Of a stretch of DNA of 64,000 bases, positions 34,385 through 42,274 are shown in pieces. The DNA comes from Pseudomonas sp. Irchel 3E13. Lineage in GTDB: Bacteria; Pseudomonadota; Gammaproteobacteria; Pseudomonadales; Pseudomonadaceae. The notes beneath the pieces were generated by a model. The model ran no database searches, was not told the origin of the DNA, and worked only from the letters and a program-made list of their open reading frames with translations. The first letter of the stretch is position 1; each line of letters begins with the position of its first letter. The DNA is taken from contig NZ_FYDX01000010.1 of the NCBI RefSeq assembly GCF_900187455.1, forward strand, positions 1 to 64,000. Direction: 5' to 3'. Position numbers and translations under genes: made by a program.

Positions 34385-35665
34385 ATGGCTGTCTCTCACG
34401 GCTCGCTTTCCTTCCAGGAACAGATTGACTACTTCAAGGGCAAAACCAACCTGCCGACCCGCGCCTGGACGGACATCTATGCTGCTGAGCACGACTGGGC
34501 GTTCGTCGTCGCAGGCACTACCAAGCGCGAGCTGCTGGCTGACATGCGCGGCGCGGTCGAAAAGGCGATCACGAAGGGCCTGACGCTGGAGCAGTTCCGT
34601 ACTGACTTCGACAAGATCGTCAGCCAGCACGGTTGGGAGTACAACGGCGGGCGCGGTTGGCGAACCCGGACCATCTTCGAAACCAACCTCCGGCAGTCCT
34701 ACAACGCTGGCCGTGAGGCTCAGATGGCTGACCCCGAGCTACGCAAGGCTCGCCCCTATGCGATGTACCGCCACGGTGACAGTGCCAACCCTCGCCCCCA
34801 GCACAAGGCGTGGGACGGGACGGTGCTGCCGCATGATGATCCGTGGTGGTCGACGCACACGCCCCAGAACGGCTGGGGGTGCAAGTGCAAGAAGTTCATG
34901 CTCAGTGACCGTGACGTCGAGCGTCAGGGGCTCAAGGTCGGCCCAGCGCCGGCAGTCGAGTACGAAGACCGTACCATCGGCGTGAACAGCCCCAACGGTC
35001 CTCGCACCGTGCGCGTGCCAGTGGGTATCGATCCCGGTTTTGAGTACGCACCAGGTCAATCGCGACTGACGTCGGCGGTTCCGCCACTGCGTGCATACGA
35101 CCCACTGCCGGAGCCGGGCAACCGTACAGCGGTACAGGGCGCAGGGCTACCAAACAGGCGCCCACCAGGTCCGCTGCCTGCGCCTCGACCTGCTGCGGCT
35201 GACCGCCTGCTGCCGGCTGGGCTGCCTGATGACGAGTATGTCGGGCGGTTCCTGGGCGAGTTCGGAGCGACCGAGGCCAAGCCCGTTGTGTTCCGCGACA
35301 AGGTCGGCGACGGGGTGGTGATCGGTCGCGAGCTATTCACCAATGCCAAAACCGGCGCTCTGAAAGTGAGCAAGCGCGGCCACGCACGCGAGCTGCTGTT
35401 GCTCGCGGATGCGCTGAAAGAGCCGGACGAAGTTTGGGTAAGGCTTGAATGGCAGTACGCGCAGAACAAGGCCGTGGTGCGTCGCCGCTATATAAGCCGG
35501 CTTCAGGTCGAGGGTGAACCGGTGGCGGCGCTGGCAGTGTTCGAAGTCGGACCAGATGGCTGGGACGGCATCACCACCTTTGCCCCGGACGCTGACAACC
35601 CCGAGTACCTGGAGCAGCTTCGCCTTGGCGTCCGCCTGTACCGCCGCCCGGATAACGGGCAATAA
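34385..35665 (+). CDS. MuF-type minor head protein with C-terminal nuclease-like domain
   Basis: A 426-residue SPP1 gp7/Mu gp30-like protein, a minor capsid component thought to travel with DNA. The MuF core ends with the signature HKAWDGTVLPHDDPWW and NGWGCKCKK at residues about 140-165. A proline-rich linker (residues about 230-280) leads to a C-terminal domain of about 140 residues with VFRDKVGDGVVIGRELF, KRGHARELLLLADAL, EVWVRLEW, RRRYISRL and a final strand, which resembles PBECR2, a phage barnase/EndoU/colicin E5-RelE-like nuclease fold found on MuF proteins. It could be an ejected effector. Nuclease activity is inference. Confidence 0.85.
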   Translation: MAVSHGSLSFQEQIDYFKGKTNLPTRAWTDIYAAEHDWAFVVAGTTKRELLADMRGAVEKAITKGLTLEQFRTDFDKIVSQHGWEYNGGRGWRTRTIFETNLRQSYNAGREAQMADPELRKARPYAMYRHGDSANPRPQHKAWDGTVLPHDDPWWSTHTPQNGWGCKCKKFMLSDRDVERQGLKVGPAPAVEYEDRTIGVNSPNGPRTVRVPVGIDPGFEYAPGQSRLTSAVPPLRAYDPLPEPGNRTAVQGAGLPNRRPPGPLPAPRPAAADRLLPAGLPDDEYVGRFLGEFGATEAKPVVFRDKVGDGVVIGRELFTNAKTGALKVSKRGHARELLLLADALKEPDEVWVRLEWQYAQNKAVVRRRYISRLQVEGEPVAALAVFEVGPDGWDGITTFAPDADNPEYLEQLRLGVRLYRRPDNGQ

Positions 35666-35666
35666 A

Positions 35667-35690
35667 AAACCCGCGCCGCCGCACGGGTTT
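35667..35690 (+). terminator. hairpin after the MuF gene
   Basis: AAACCCG (35667-35673) and CGGGTTT (35684-35690) form a 7-bp stem with a 10-base loop two bases after the stop codon. The following sequence is only slightly T-rich, so termination may be partial, allowing expression of the downstream head genes. Confidence 0.6.
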
Positions 35691-35767
35691 GCATCCTGGC
35701 TGTAGGCTTGGAGGTCCCGGCGGGGACTGCTCAGCCAATGAACGTATATAGATAGTAGGAGGCATCA

Positions 35768-36316
35768 GTGGCCGGAGCAATGCTTGATGTAACCGTCGAC
35801 GTGTCAACGGTCGGCAAGGCGCTGGAGGAATTGGCCGAGCGCCTGGGCTCAATGCGTGTCCCCCTCAACGACATCGCGGAGTACCTGCACCAGTCCACCG
35901 ATAGCCGTGCTCGCCGCCAGGTGGGGCCGGATGGTTCGCCCTGGGCGCCACTGTCGCCGCGCACGTTGGCGCGCAAGAGAGGCAACAAGACCTTGCGCGA
36001 GTCTGGTGCGCTGCTCGACACGCTTCGCCACCAGATTGCAGGCGACGAACTCCAGTTCGGTACTGACCGGCCTTACGGTGCCATCCACCAGTTCGGCGGC
36101 AAGATCGAGCACGCAGCTCGTTCTCAGAAGGTCTACTTCAAAGAGAAAGGGGGCGTGGTGGGCAACCGCTTCGTTAAAAAGAGACAGTCGAACTTCGCGC
36201 AGTGGGTCACGCACGGAGCCAGGTCTACCCAGATGCCAGCTCGTCCCTACCTCGGATTGTCCGCTGAGGACGAAACTGAGGTGCTGGAGATCGTGGCGAG
36301 CTACCTGAAGGGGTAA
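35768..36316 (+). CDS. phage virion morphogenesis protein (Mu gpG-like)
   Basis: A 182-residue tail/head completion protein of the phage virion morphogenesis family. Characteristic parts are the helical N terminus (KALEELAERLGSMRVPLNDIAEYL, in parts), the basic segment GSPWAPLSPRTLARKRGNKTLRESGALLDTL (in parts), YGAIHQFGGKI and MPARPYLGLSAEDE near the C terminus. It starts at GTG 35768 with AGGAGG upstream at 35757-35762. In Pseudomonas Mu-like phages the space between this gene and the protease is a well-known accessory locus; here it is 295 bp without a gene. Confidence 0.9.
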   Translation: MAGAMLDVTVDVSTVGKALEELAERLGSMRVPLNDIAEYLHQSTDSRARRQVGPDGSPWAPLSPRTLARKRGNKTLRESGALLDTLRHQIAGDELQFGTDRPYGAIHQFGGKIEHAARSQKVYFKEKGGVVGNRFVKKRQSNFAQWVTHGARSTQMPARPYLGLSAEDETEVLEIVASYLKG

Positions 36317-36611
36317 AAATCGAGCGTTAGCAGAGAGCCGTTTTAAGCGTGTCGTCGCGGTAGGGAGGTACATCCGGCTCAAAGTCGGCGAGGAATGGCG
36401 TTAGACCTGCGTTAGATTTTGTTCCTGACCCCTAAGCGTCTCCTGGCTGCGGGTCAATTTCTAAGAAAGTCGGGAAAGCTGATTAATTTGCGCGGATCGG
36501 CTCTCGATTCCCGGTAGCATTCCCAGTCCTCAAATAGTCCCTTCCTCAATCGACCACTTCTTGCGTCGAGCTTAAAAACACTCCCCTCAACGTGCCGCCC
36601 AAGATGGCGGC
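36317..36611 (+). other. non-coding gap between gpG and protease genes
   Basis: This 295-bp stretch has no open frame of useful length in phage codon style. It contains three GCGTTAG repeats (about 36323, 36396, 36408), a possible weak hairpin GACCC/GGGTC near 36427-36455, an AT-rich patch and TTCTTGCG at 36558-36565, an 8-base match to half of the palindrome at 26600. The sequence looks like a regulatory gap, probably with a promoter for the head operon. In related phages this position often holds anti-CRISPR genes; none is seen here. Confidence 0.55.
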
Positions 36612-36612
36612 A
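36593..36612 (+). promoter_or_regulatory. hairpin overlapping the protease start codon
   Basis: TGCCGCC (36593-36599) pairs perfectly with GGCGGCA (36606-36612), the last base being the A of the ATG. No ribosome-binding sequence is visible upstream, so the stem may limit translation of the full-length protease relative to the internally started scaffold. Confidence 0.45.
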
Positions 36613-37592
36613 TGAAAACACTTCTCGCACTGAACACCGACCTCTCTGCGCTGCCATCGACCGACGGCCAGGCGCCCGAATGGATCGAACTGATTCCCGC
36701 CGGCCCGGCTGTCACTGGTCGGGATGGGCGCACCTGGCTGTTTGACGAACTGGCTCAACAACTGGTCCTGGCCGCGTTCACGGCCCGCGCCATTGACATG
36801 GTCATCGACTGGGAACACGCCACCGAGGTTGTTGCCCCTCAAGGCATGCCGGCTCCGGCTGCTGCCTGGATCGACAAGCTGGAGATCCGCGCCGACGCGC
36901 TGTGGGGCCATGTGTCCTGGACGCCTCGCGCTGGTGAGCAGGTTGCCGCCCGCGAGTATCGCTTTGTCTCTCCCGTATTCGACTACGACGACGAGTACCG
37001 CCGAATCCTTCGCATGGTCAGCGCTGGCCTGACCAACAAGCCGAATCTCGTTTTAACCGCACTCAATCATGAACAGCAGGAGACTCACAACGTGGCTATC
37101 TCACCCGCACTCGCGGCATTGCTCGGCCTGGACGCAACCGCCACCGATGACCAGGCCGTCGCCGCCGTCACTCAACTGAAAGCCACCGCCACGGCTCGCA
37201 ACAATGAACAGCCGAGCCTGGACAAGTTCGTGCCACGCGGTGACTACGAGCAAGTTGTTTTGCGGGCCACCAATGCCGAACAGGCGTTGGCTACCCGCAA
37301 AGCTGAAGAGCACAAGTCGGTCGTGGACAGCGAAATCGATGCGGCGTTGAAGGCCGGCAAGATCACCCCGGCCACCGTCGACTACCACCGCGCTAGCTGT
37401 TCTGAGCAAGCCGGCCTCGACCGCTTCCGTGACTTCGTGAAAGCCGCTCCGGTCGTCGCCGATGCCTCCAGCCTGGGTCAGCGCCAACCTGAAGGCACAT
37501 CTACCGCGCTGAATGCTGAGCAACAAGCCGTATGCGCTCAGTTCGGCCTCGACCCGGCGGACTTCGCCAAAACCCTGAAAAGCGAGGGCTGA
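36612..37592 (+). CDS. head maturation protease (Mu gpI-like)
   Basis: A 326-residue Mu-like prophage I protein: an N-terminal serine-type protease domain (residues about 15-160) with WIELIPAGPAVTGRDGRTWLF (in parts), the conserved VIDWEHATE and FVSPVFDYDD segments and RMVSAGLTNKPNL, followed by a helical C-terminal scaffold region. It processes scaffold and capsid proteins during head assembly. The start has no ribosome site and is buried in a hairpin. An internal start at 37092 gives the scaffold alone, as with Mu I and Z. Confidence 0.9.
   Translation: MKTLLALNTDLSALPSTDGQAPEWIELIPAGPAVTGRDGRTWLFDELAQQLVLAAFTARAIDMVIDWEHATEVVAPQGMPAPAAAWIDKLEIRADALWGHVSWTPRAGEQVAAREYRFVSPVFDYDDEYRRILRMVSAGLTNKPNLVLTALNHEQQETHNVAISPALAALLGLDATATDDQAVAAVTQLKATATARNNEQPSLDKFVPRGDYEQVVLRATNAEQALATRKAEEHKSVVDSEIDAALKAGKITPATVDYHRASCSEQAGLDRFRDFVKAAPVVADASSLGQRQPEGTSTALNAEQQAVCAQFGLDPADFAKTLKSEG
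37092..37592 (+). CDS. internal-start scaffold protein (Mu gpZ-like)
   Basis: A GTG at 37092, in frame within the protease gene, has AGGAGA (37078-37083) eight bases upstream. It yields a 166-residue product starting MAISPALAALLGLDATATDD, which is exactly the start of the alanine-rich helical scaffold region after the protease domain. Phage Mu makes its scaffold Z from an internal start in gene I. The product is therefore likely but not shown. Confidence 0.72.
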   Translation: MAISPALAALLGLDATATDDQAVAAVTQLKATATARNNEQPSLDKFVPRGDYEQVVLRATNAEQALATRKAEEHKSVVDSEIDAALKAGKITPATVDYHRASCSEQAGLDRFRDFVKAAPVVADASSLGQRQPEGTSTALNAEQQAVCAQFGLDPADFAKTLKSEG

Positions 37593-37594
37593 TC

Positions 37595-37990
37595 GTGGCC
37601 TTGATCTCTGATCGCAATACCCCGAAGCGGGAAGCGAAAACTCTGGTTCTCCGCGTGGGGGCTGGTGTTCGTATCCATGCCGGCTCCCAAGTGGTTCTTT
37701 CGGCAGCCGGGCTGGCAATCCCCGGAAAGACCGCCACGGGCCTCACCTACGCAGGTCGCGCCGAAGAGTCGGTGGACAACACCGCTGGCAGCGATGGGGC
37801 CGCAACCGTCGAGATCAGTCGGGGCGCCGCGTTCAAGTGGGACAACGACGGGAGCATCAATCAAACCCACTTGCTCAAGCGCGCATACGTCGTCGACGAC
37901 GCCACGGTCAGCGCGACCGATGGGGGCGGCACTCGCTCTGCGTCCGGGCTGGTCGTCGCCATCGACTCCGACGGTGTCTGGGTCGAGTAA
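37595..37990 (+). CDS. putative head decoration protein
   Basis: A 131-residue protein starting at GTG 37595, with GAGGG six bases upstream. It is rich in beta-strand and small residues (LRVGAGVRIHAGSQVVLSAAGLAIPGKTATGLTYAGRAEESVDN, in parts) with no helices of note, and is encoded between scaffold and major capsid genes, the usual place for a decoration protein or DUF2190-like capsid stabiliser. Assigned by position and composition. Confidence 0.7.
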   Translation: MALISDRNTPKREAKTLVLRVGAGVRIHAGSQVVLSAAGLAIPGKTATGLTYAGRAEESVDNTAGSDGAATVEISRGAAFKWDNDGSINQTHLLKRAYVVDDATVSATDGGGTRSASGLVVAIDSDGVWVE

Positions 37991-38016
37991 CTTCTCTACA
38001 AAGGAGCGCACTGCGC

Positions 38017-38925
38017 ATGCTGGTCAATAAGAGTTCCATCCAGGCGGCTTTCGTCGCCATGAAAACCCTGTTCAACAACGCCTTTACAGCGGCGCCAAGC
38101 ACTTGGCAGAAAGTCGCCATGAAGGTGCCATCTAGCACCGGCAGTAACCTGTATGCCTGGTTGTCGGCATTTCCCCGGATGCGCCGCTGGATCGGTGACA
38201 AGCACGTCAAGAACCTCCAGGCCTACACCTACACCGTGGTAAACGAAGACTTCGAAGCAACTGTCGAGGTGGACCGCAACCACATTGAAGACGATCAGTT
38301 GGGCATCTACGAGCCGCAGGCCAAGATGGCGGGCCACTCCGCGAAGCAACTGCCCGACGAGATCGTTTATGAACTGGTGAACGGCGCCTTCACCAGTCGC
38401 TGCTATGACGGTCAGTATTTCTTCGATACAGACCACCCAGTCGCTGGTCGAAGTGTCAGCAACATGGGCACCAAGCCTTTGTCCGTTGCGACGCTGGCTC
38501 ACGCTGAAGAAAGTTTCGGTGCCGCCTGCACAATCATGCAGGAGTTCAAAGACGAGGATGGCCGCCCGATCAGCGTCATGCCGAACGTGCTCCTGGTGCC
38601 GCCTGCGTTGCGAGACACGGCCCGCCGAATGATGAACTCGGAGAAGCTGGAGGACGGCCAAGCGAACCCCTACAAGGGTGCCGCAGAAGTGGTGGTCGAG
38701 CCTCGTCTCACTTCCCGAACTGCCTGGTTCCTGCTGGACACCACCAAACCTGTACTTCCGTTCATCTACCAGGAACGCAAGGCGCCTGTGTTCGTGCAGC
38801 AGACCGATCCCGAAGCCGACGACGTCTTCAACCGCAAGAAGTACAAGTTCGGCGCCGAGGCGCGGGCGGCTGGCGGTTATGGGTTCTGGCAACTGGCCTA
38901 CGGCTCGACCGGCACGGGGGCCTAA
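38017..38925 (+). CDS. major head (capsid) protein, Mu gpT-like
   Basis: A 302-residue major capsid protein of the Mu gpT family: FNNAFTAAPSTWQKVAMKVPSST near the N terminus (in parts), then FPRMRRWIGDKHVKNLQAYTYTVVNEDFEATVEV (in parts), the DDQLGIYEPQAKMAGHSAKQLPDEIV region and FFDTDHPV. AGGAG lies ten bases before the ATG at 38017. It forms the icosahedral shell. The upstream open frame is an extension in the decoration gene's other frame and is not used. Confidence 0.95.
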   Translation: MLVNKSSIQAAFVAMKTLFNNAFTAAPSTWQKVAMKVPSSTGSNLYAWLSAFPRMRRWIGDKHVKNLQAYTYTVVNEDFEATVEVDRNHIEDDQLGIYEPQAKMAGHSAKQLPDEIVYELVNGAFTSRCYDGQYFFDTDHPVAGRSVSNMGTKPLSVATLAHAEESFGAACTIMQEFKDEDGRPISVMPNVLLVPPALRDTARRMMNSEKLEDGQANPYKGAAEVVVEPRLTSRTAWFLLDTTKPVLPFIYQERKAPVFVQQTDPEADDVFNRKKYKFGAEARAAGGYGFWQLAYGSTGTGA

Positions 38926-38928
38926 AGC

Positions 38929-39522
38929 ATGGGCGTCCATATTAAAGCCGTGGTGGATGGCTTCCGTCGTGGAGGCATCGCGCACTCAGCCAAAGGCACC
39001 TACTACCCGACTGGCTATTTCACTGAGGACCAGTTGGAGCAGTTCCGGCAGGAGCCGAATCTGCTCGTTACCGAAGTGGCGGTGAATGACCTGCCTTCTG
39101 GCCAGGACGACCAGTTGATCCAGGAGTTGGGCGGCACCATCGCTCAACTTGAACATGACCTGGGCAGAGAGCGCGCAGGCTTGAGTAGCGCCGTGTCGAC
39201 ACTGACTGCCGTCCTGGACAATCAGGCGAAGGTGCCAAGCCAGGTGCTCGATGCCGCTCGATTACTGGAACCTGCCGCGCCGGGCGAAGGCGTCATCAGC
39301 ATCAAGGAAGAAGTGCTGGCAGAGATCATCGGTCAATACCTGAAGGAGACCCGTAGCGATGCAAGCCAATCGACGCTCGACAATCCCGGCGGTCCTGACA
39401 CGCCGCCGGAGCCGGCGCCGGTTACGACAGTTCCTACGGCAACTGGTACTGACGCAACCGTGAAGCCGGAGAAACCAGCCAACAAGCGTGGTGCCGCAGA
39501 CAAGAAAGGGACCGGTGAATGA
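38929..39522 (+). CDS. Mu gp35-like (FluMu N-domain) head/tail protein
   Basis: A 197-residue protein with the FluMu N-terminal domain, seen as VDGFRRGGIAHSAKGTYYPTGYFTEDQLEQFRQEPNLLVTEV (in parts), a helical middle and a C-terminal low-complexity tail rich in proline, threonine and lysine (PPEPAPVTTVPTATGTD, KPEKPANKR). The position right after gpT matches Mu gp35/HI1506. Exact role unknown. It starts three bases after the capsid stop codon. Confidence 0.82.
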   Translation: MGVHIKAVVDGFRRGGIAHSAKGTYYPTGYFTEDQLEQFRQEPNLLVTEVAVNDLPSGQDDQLIQELGGTIAQLEHDLGRERAGLSSAVSTLTAVLDNQAKVPSQVLDAARLLEPAAPGEGVISIKEEVLAEIIGQYLKETRSDASQSTLDNPGGPDTPPEPAPVTTVPTATGTDATVKPEKPANKRGAADKKGTGE

Positions 39523-40010
39523 ACCTCTCGCTGCCAAGCGCGCTCGCTCTGATCACCCGGTTTGGTGCCAAGGAAATGGCAGACCTCGCGGTTCCAGAGA
39601 TCAATCGGACCATTGAAGGCGAGCTACTGGAGGCTGCCGCGAAGGGTGCTGAGCTGGACGGATGGGATGCCGAGGATGTTGCGTCTGCCGTCGCTGCACT
39701 GGCTCGCATCGCTGATGCGGCAACCCGCGCTCGCAGCGAGATTCAGTTCTACCTTCGCTACCGCCAACCGGGGCAGGACGCCCCGGACTGGGTGGCTGAT
39801 GACCTGCCGGAGTTGACCCGCTTCCATCTGTACGGCGAGAAAGCCAACGCTGAATCCGCCGTGCGCTTGCGCTACCGCGACATCATCAAGCGGCTGGAGA
39901 ACCTGGCCGCCGAAGACGAGCGACGTGGTGCGGCGGAGTCGGGCCAGTCCGGTTTGCAGATCAGCCACAACCAGCGCCTGTTCAGCCGCACCACCATGCG
40001 GGGGCTGTGA
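39519..40010 (+). CDS. gp36 family protein (DUF1320)
   Basis: A 163-residue helical protein of the DUF1320/gp36 family, recognised by the opening LITRFGAKEMADLAV, the helix AALARIADAATRARSEIQFYLRYR and the following LTRFHLYGEKANAESAVRLRYRDIIKRLE (in parts). It is probably a head-tail connector or adaptor. It overlaps the upstream gene by four bases and the next by one base. Confidence 0.88.
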   Translation: MNLSLPSALALITRFGAKEMADLAVPEINRTIEGELLEAAAKGAELDGWDAEDVASAVAALARIADAATRARSEIQFYLRYRQPGQDAPDWVADDLPELTRFHLYGEKANAESAVRLRYRDIIKRLENLAAEDERRGAAESGQSGLQISHNQRLFSRTTMRGL

Positions 40011-40582
40011 TGCTTGGCGAACTTGAGGATGCTATTCAAGCGCGCCTCGGCGAGCTGAAGAGCCAACTGCGCCGGCTGCACATCGACAGCTACGGCGGTG
40101 AACTCAGCGACGATGACCATCTTGTCGACTTGCTGAAGAACACGCCGAGCGTGCTGATCACCACCCCGAAAGTGGTGTTCAAGCCAAGGTCTCACCGCCG
40201 CTACACGGCCTCGGTTGTGTTCCGCCTGGTGATATCAAGCACGTCCGTGCGCGGCGAGCGTGAGACTCGACGCGGCTCCGGCTCTCCCGCGAGCGATCCC
40301 GGCAGCTACTGGATCTGGGAAAGCTGCATGAGGCTGCTGACGAACTGGCAGCACACGCCGGACGGTGCGCAGATGAGGCCGACCGAGTTCGCCAACCTGA
40401 TCAACGGGAAGTTTCAGAGCGGCCACCTGTCGGTGCTCGGTCAATCGTTCGCCGTCGAGCTGGACTGGGACGTCCCTGAGGGCGAGTTGCCGTGGCTGGA
40501 AGGCGTCGACATTGCTTATCACGTACCGGCAGGCAACCCGGAGGCCACCGTGACCGATTCAGTTGATCTTGGAGAACAGTAA
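40010..40582 (+). CDS. gp37 family protein (DUF1834)
   Basis: A 190-residue protein of the DUF1834/gp37 family, with LEDAIQARLGELKSQL at the N terminus, a beta-rich middle (KVVFKPRSHRRYTASVVFRLVISST) and FQSGHLSVLGQSFAVELDWDVP. Likely a tail-completion or connector subunit. The ATG at 40010 shares a base with the upstream TGA; a GTG one codon earlier is possible. Confidence 0.86.
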   Translation: MLGELEDAIQARLGELKSQLRRLHIDSYGGELSDDDHLVDLLKNTPSVLITTPKVVFKPRSHRRYTASVVFRLVISSTSVRGERETRRGSGSPASDPGSYWIWESCMRLLTNWQHTPDGAQMRPTEFANLINGKFQSGHLSVLGQSFAVELDWDVPEGELPWLEGVDIAYHVPAGNPEATVTDSVDLGEQ

Positions 40583-40792
40583 ATGCTTGTGATCGCAACG
40601 CAACACCCTGTGCCAGTGATGTCGGGCGCCGCAAAGGATGGTGAAGAGTTCATCAGGCCCGCACCCGCTGAGCCGGTGGACGTGGAAGAAAACGCTTACT
40701 ACCTGCGCCGCATCACTGCTGGCGAACTGGAACGGGTGAGCACCAAGAGCGGTGCCAAACAGGCCGCTAAAAAAGATGAGGCCAAAGCATGA
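40583..40792 (+). CDS. DUF2635 (Mu gp38-like) protein
   Basis: A 69-residue protein with the DUF2635 layout: a short beta N terminus, VDVEENAYYLRRITAGELER and a lysine/alanine-rich tail (KSGAKQAAKKDEAKA). It precedes the sheath gene, as gp38 does in Mu, and overlaps it by four bases. Role unknown. Confidence 0.85.
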   Translation: MLVIATQHPVPVMSGAAKDGEEFIRPAPAEPVDVEENAYYLRRITAGELERVSTKSGAKQAAKKDEAKA

Positions 40793-41886
40793 CTATCTCT
40801 TTCGATACTATTCCGGCCAGCATCCGCAAGCCCGGTGTTTACATCGAGTTCAATACCAGCCTCGCTGTACGCAACCTGCCGACGAACGCGCAGCATATCT
40901 GCTTGATTGTTCCGCTCGATGCCGAGGCTACCGCCCTCGTCAACGTTCCCCAGCAGGTATACAGCGCCGCTGAGGCCAAAGCATCGTTCGGTGCTGTCGC
41001 GGGTGAAATGGTTGCAGCGGCAATTGCAGCCTATCGCTACGTCGCTATCTCTTGCGTCGGTGTGACCGTCACCAGCAATGCCGAACCGGACATTGCTGAG
41101 GCTCTGGCATCGACCGCACTGGGCGGCTTCACGATCATCGTTCCCGCCTGGTTCAGCCAGGTAGCTATGACGGCCCTCCGCACTCACATCGCGACGTGGA
41201 CCAGCTCGATTGAGCAGCAGTCGATCCTCGGCGTCGGCGCTGTCACCAGCACCTTGTCCGCTGCCACCGCTCTTGCTACAAGTCTCAATGCTGGAGCGAT
41301 CACGGTTGCGTTGCTGCCTGGCACGTCGTCGACGCCACGCCAGGTCGCGGCAGCGTACGCCGCTGTCATCGCCTCTGAAGAAGACCCGGCCCGTCCGCTG
41401 AACACCCTGGCTCTGACCGGGATTACCGTGCCGCCTATTGCGAGCAAGCTCGGTCGAGTTGAGCAGGAAACCTGCCTTGCGAACGGCATTACCCCGCTTG
41501 AGGTCGCTGCTGGCGATGTTATCCAGATCGTTCGTGCAATCAGCACTTACACGAAGTCAGCAGCCGGCGCGACCGATGTGTCTCTGCTCGATCTGACCAC
41601 CATCCGGTCCCTGTACTACGTCCGCCAGGCATGTCGGGATCGTATCCGCCTGCGTTTCCCTCGTTCGAAACTCAGCAGTAAGACCCCTGCGGCTGTGCGC
41701 GGAGAGCTGCTGGACGTGCTGAAGAAGTGCGAAGAGCTGGAAATCGTGGAAGAGGTCGAAGCCAACGCCCCTGGGCTGGTGGTGGAGCGGTCCGGTCAGG
41801 ACGTGAACCGACTCAATGCGGCGATCCCCGCCGATGTCGTCAATGGTCTGCATGTGTTCGCAGGCCGTATTGACTTGCTTCTGTAA
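40789..41886 (+). CDS. tail sheath protein (Mu gpL-like, short form)
   Basis: A 365-residue contractile sheath protein. The opening FDTIPASIRKPGVYIEFNTS is typical of the Mu L family, and the C-terminal domain has RSLYYVRQACRDRIRLRFPRSKLS and a final IPADVVNGLHVFAGRIDLLL (each read in parts). It is notably shorter than Mu gpL (495 residues), lacking an outer insertion domain, though the N- and C-terminal assembly parts are present. With the tube gene next, it shows the tail is contractile. Confidence 0.9.
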   Translation: MTISFDTIPASIRKPGVYIEFNTSLAVRNLPTNAQHICLIVPLDAEATALVNVPQQVYSAAEAKASFGAVAGEMVAAAIAAYRYVAISCVGVTVTSNAEPDIAEALASTALGGFTIIVPAWFSQVAMTALRTHIATWTSSIEQQSILGVGAVTSTLSAATALATSLNAGAITVALLPGTSSTPRQVAAAYAAVIASEEDPARPLNTLALTGITVPPIASKLGRVEQETCLANGITPLEVAAGDVIQIVRAISTYTKSAAGATDVSLLDLTTIRSLYYVRQACRDRIRLRFPRSKLSSKTPAAVRGELLDVLKKCEELEIVEEVEANAPGLVVERSGQDVNRLNAAIPADVVNGLHVFAGRIDLLL

Positions 41887-41898
41887 GGAAATTTGAAG

Positions 41899-42270
41899 AT
41901 GGCAGACAACTATGTAGGGCAGATCGTCCTGGAGATCAACGGCTCCGACTATGAAGTGACCAGCGTCGAACCGAGCCTTAAGACCGGGCGCAAGGTCGTT
42001 AAGACCATGAATCGATCTGGGCGACCGACAGGCACGGCGAAAGGCATCGAAGAGCACGACCTGAAAATCTCCGTGCCTATCCCGAAAAAAGGTGAGCCGG
42101 ATTGGCGAGCGATGGTGGACGCCAAGTTGACCATCTACCCGCAAGACGGCGGTAGCGGTCGCCAGACCTGGACGGGCTGCTCACTGAGTGAAATGGGCAG
42201 CAAGTACCAGGTAGAGGGTGAGGCAACCCGCGACCTGACCATCAGCGCCCTTAACTTCTACTTGGAGTGA
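41899..42270 (+). CDS. tail tube protein (Mu gpM-like)
   Basis: A 123-residue tube protein with YVGQIVLEINGSDYEVTSVE, the RSGRPTGTAKGIEEHDLKISVPIPK segment (in parts) and a beta-barrel ending in DLTISALNFYLE. The ATG at 41899 is preferred to a TTG two codons earlier because AAGGA lies nine bases upstream. It polymerises as the inner tube under the sheath. Confidence 0.9.
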   Translation: MADNYVGQIVLEINGSDYEVTSVEPSLKTGRKVVKTMNRSGRPTGTAKGIEEHDLKISVPIPKKGEPDWRAMVDAKLTIYPQDGGSGRQTWTGCSLSEMGSKYQVEGEATRDLTISALNFYLE

Positions 42271-42274
42271 TGTC

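Noticed and set aside
38926..38929. Mu gpT downstream element RNA
   Set aside because: Only three bases separate the capsid gene from the next gene, so there is no room for it.
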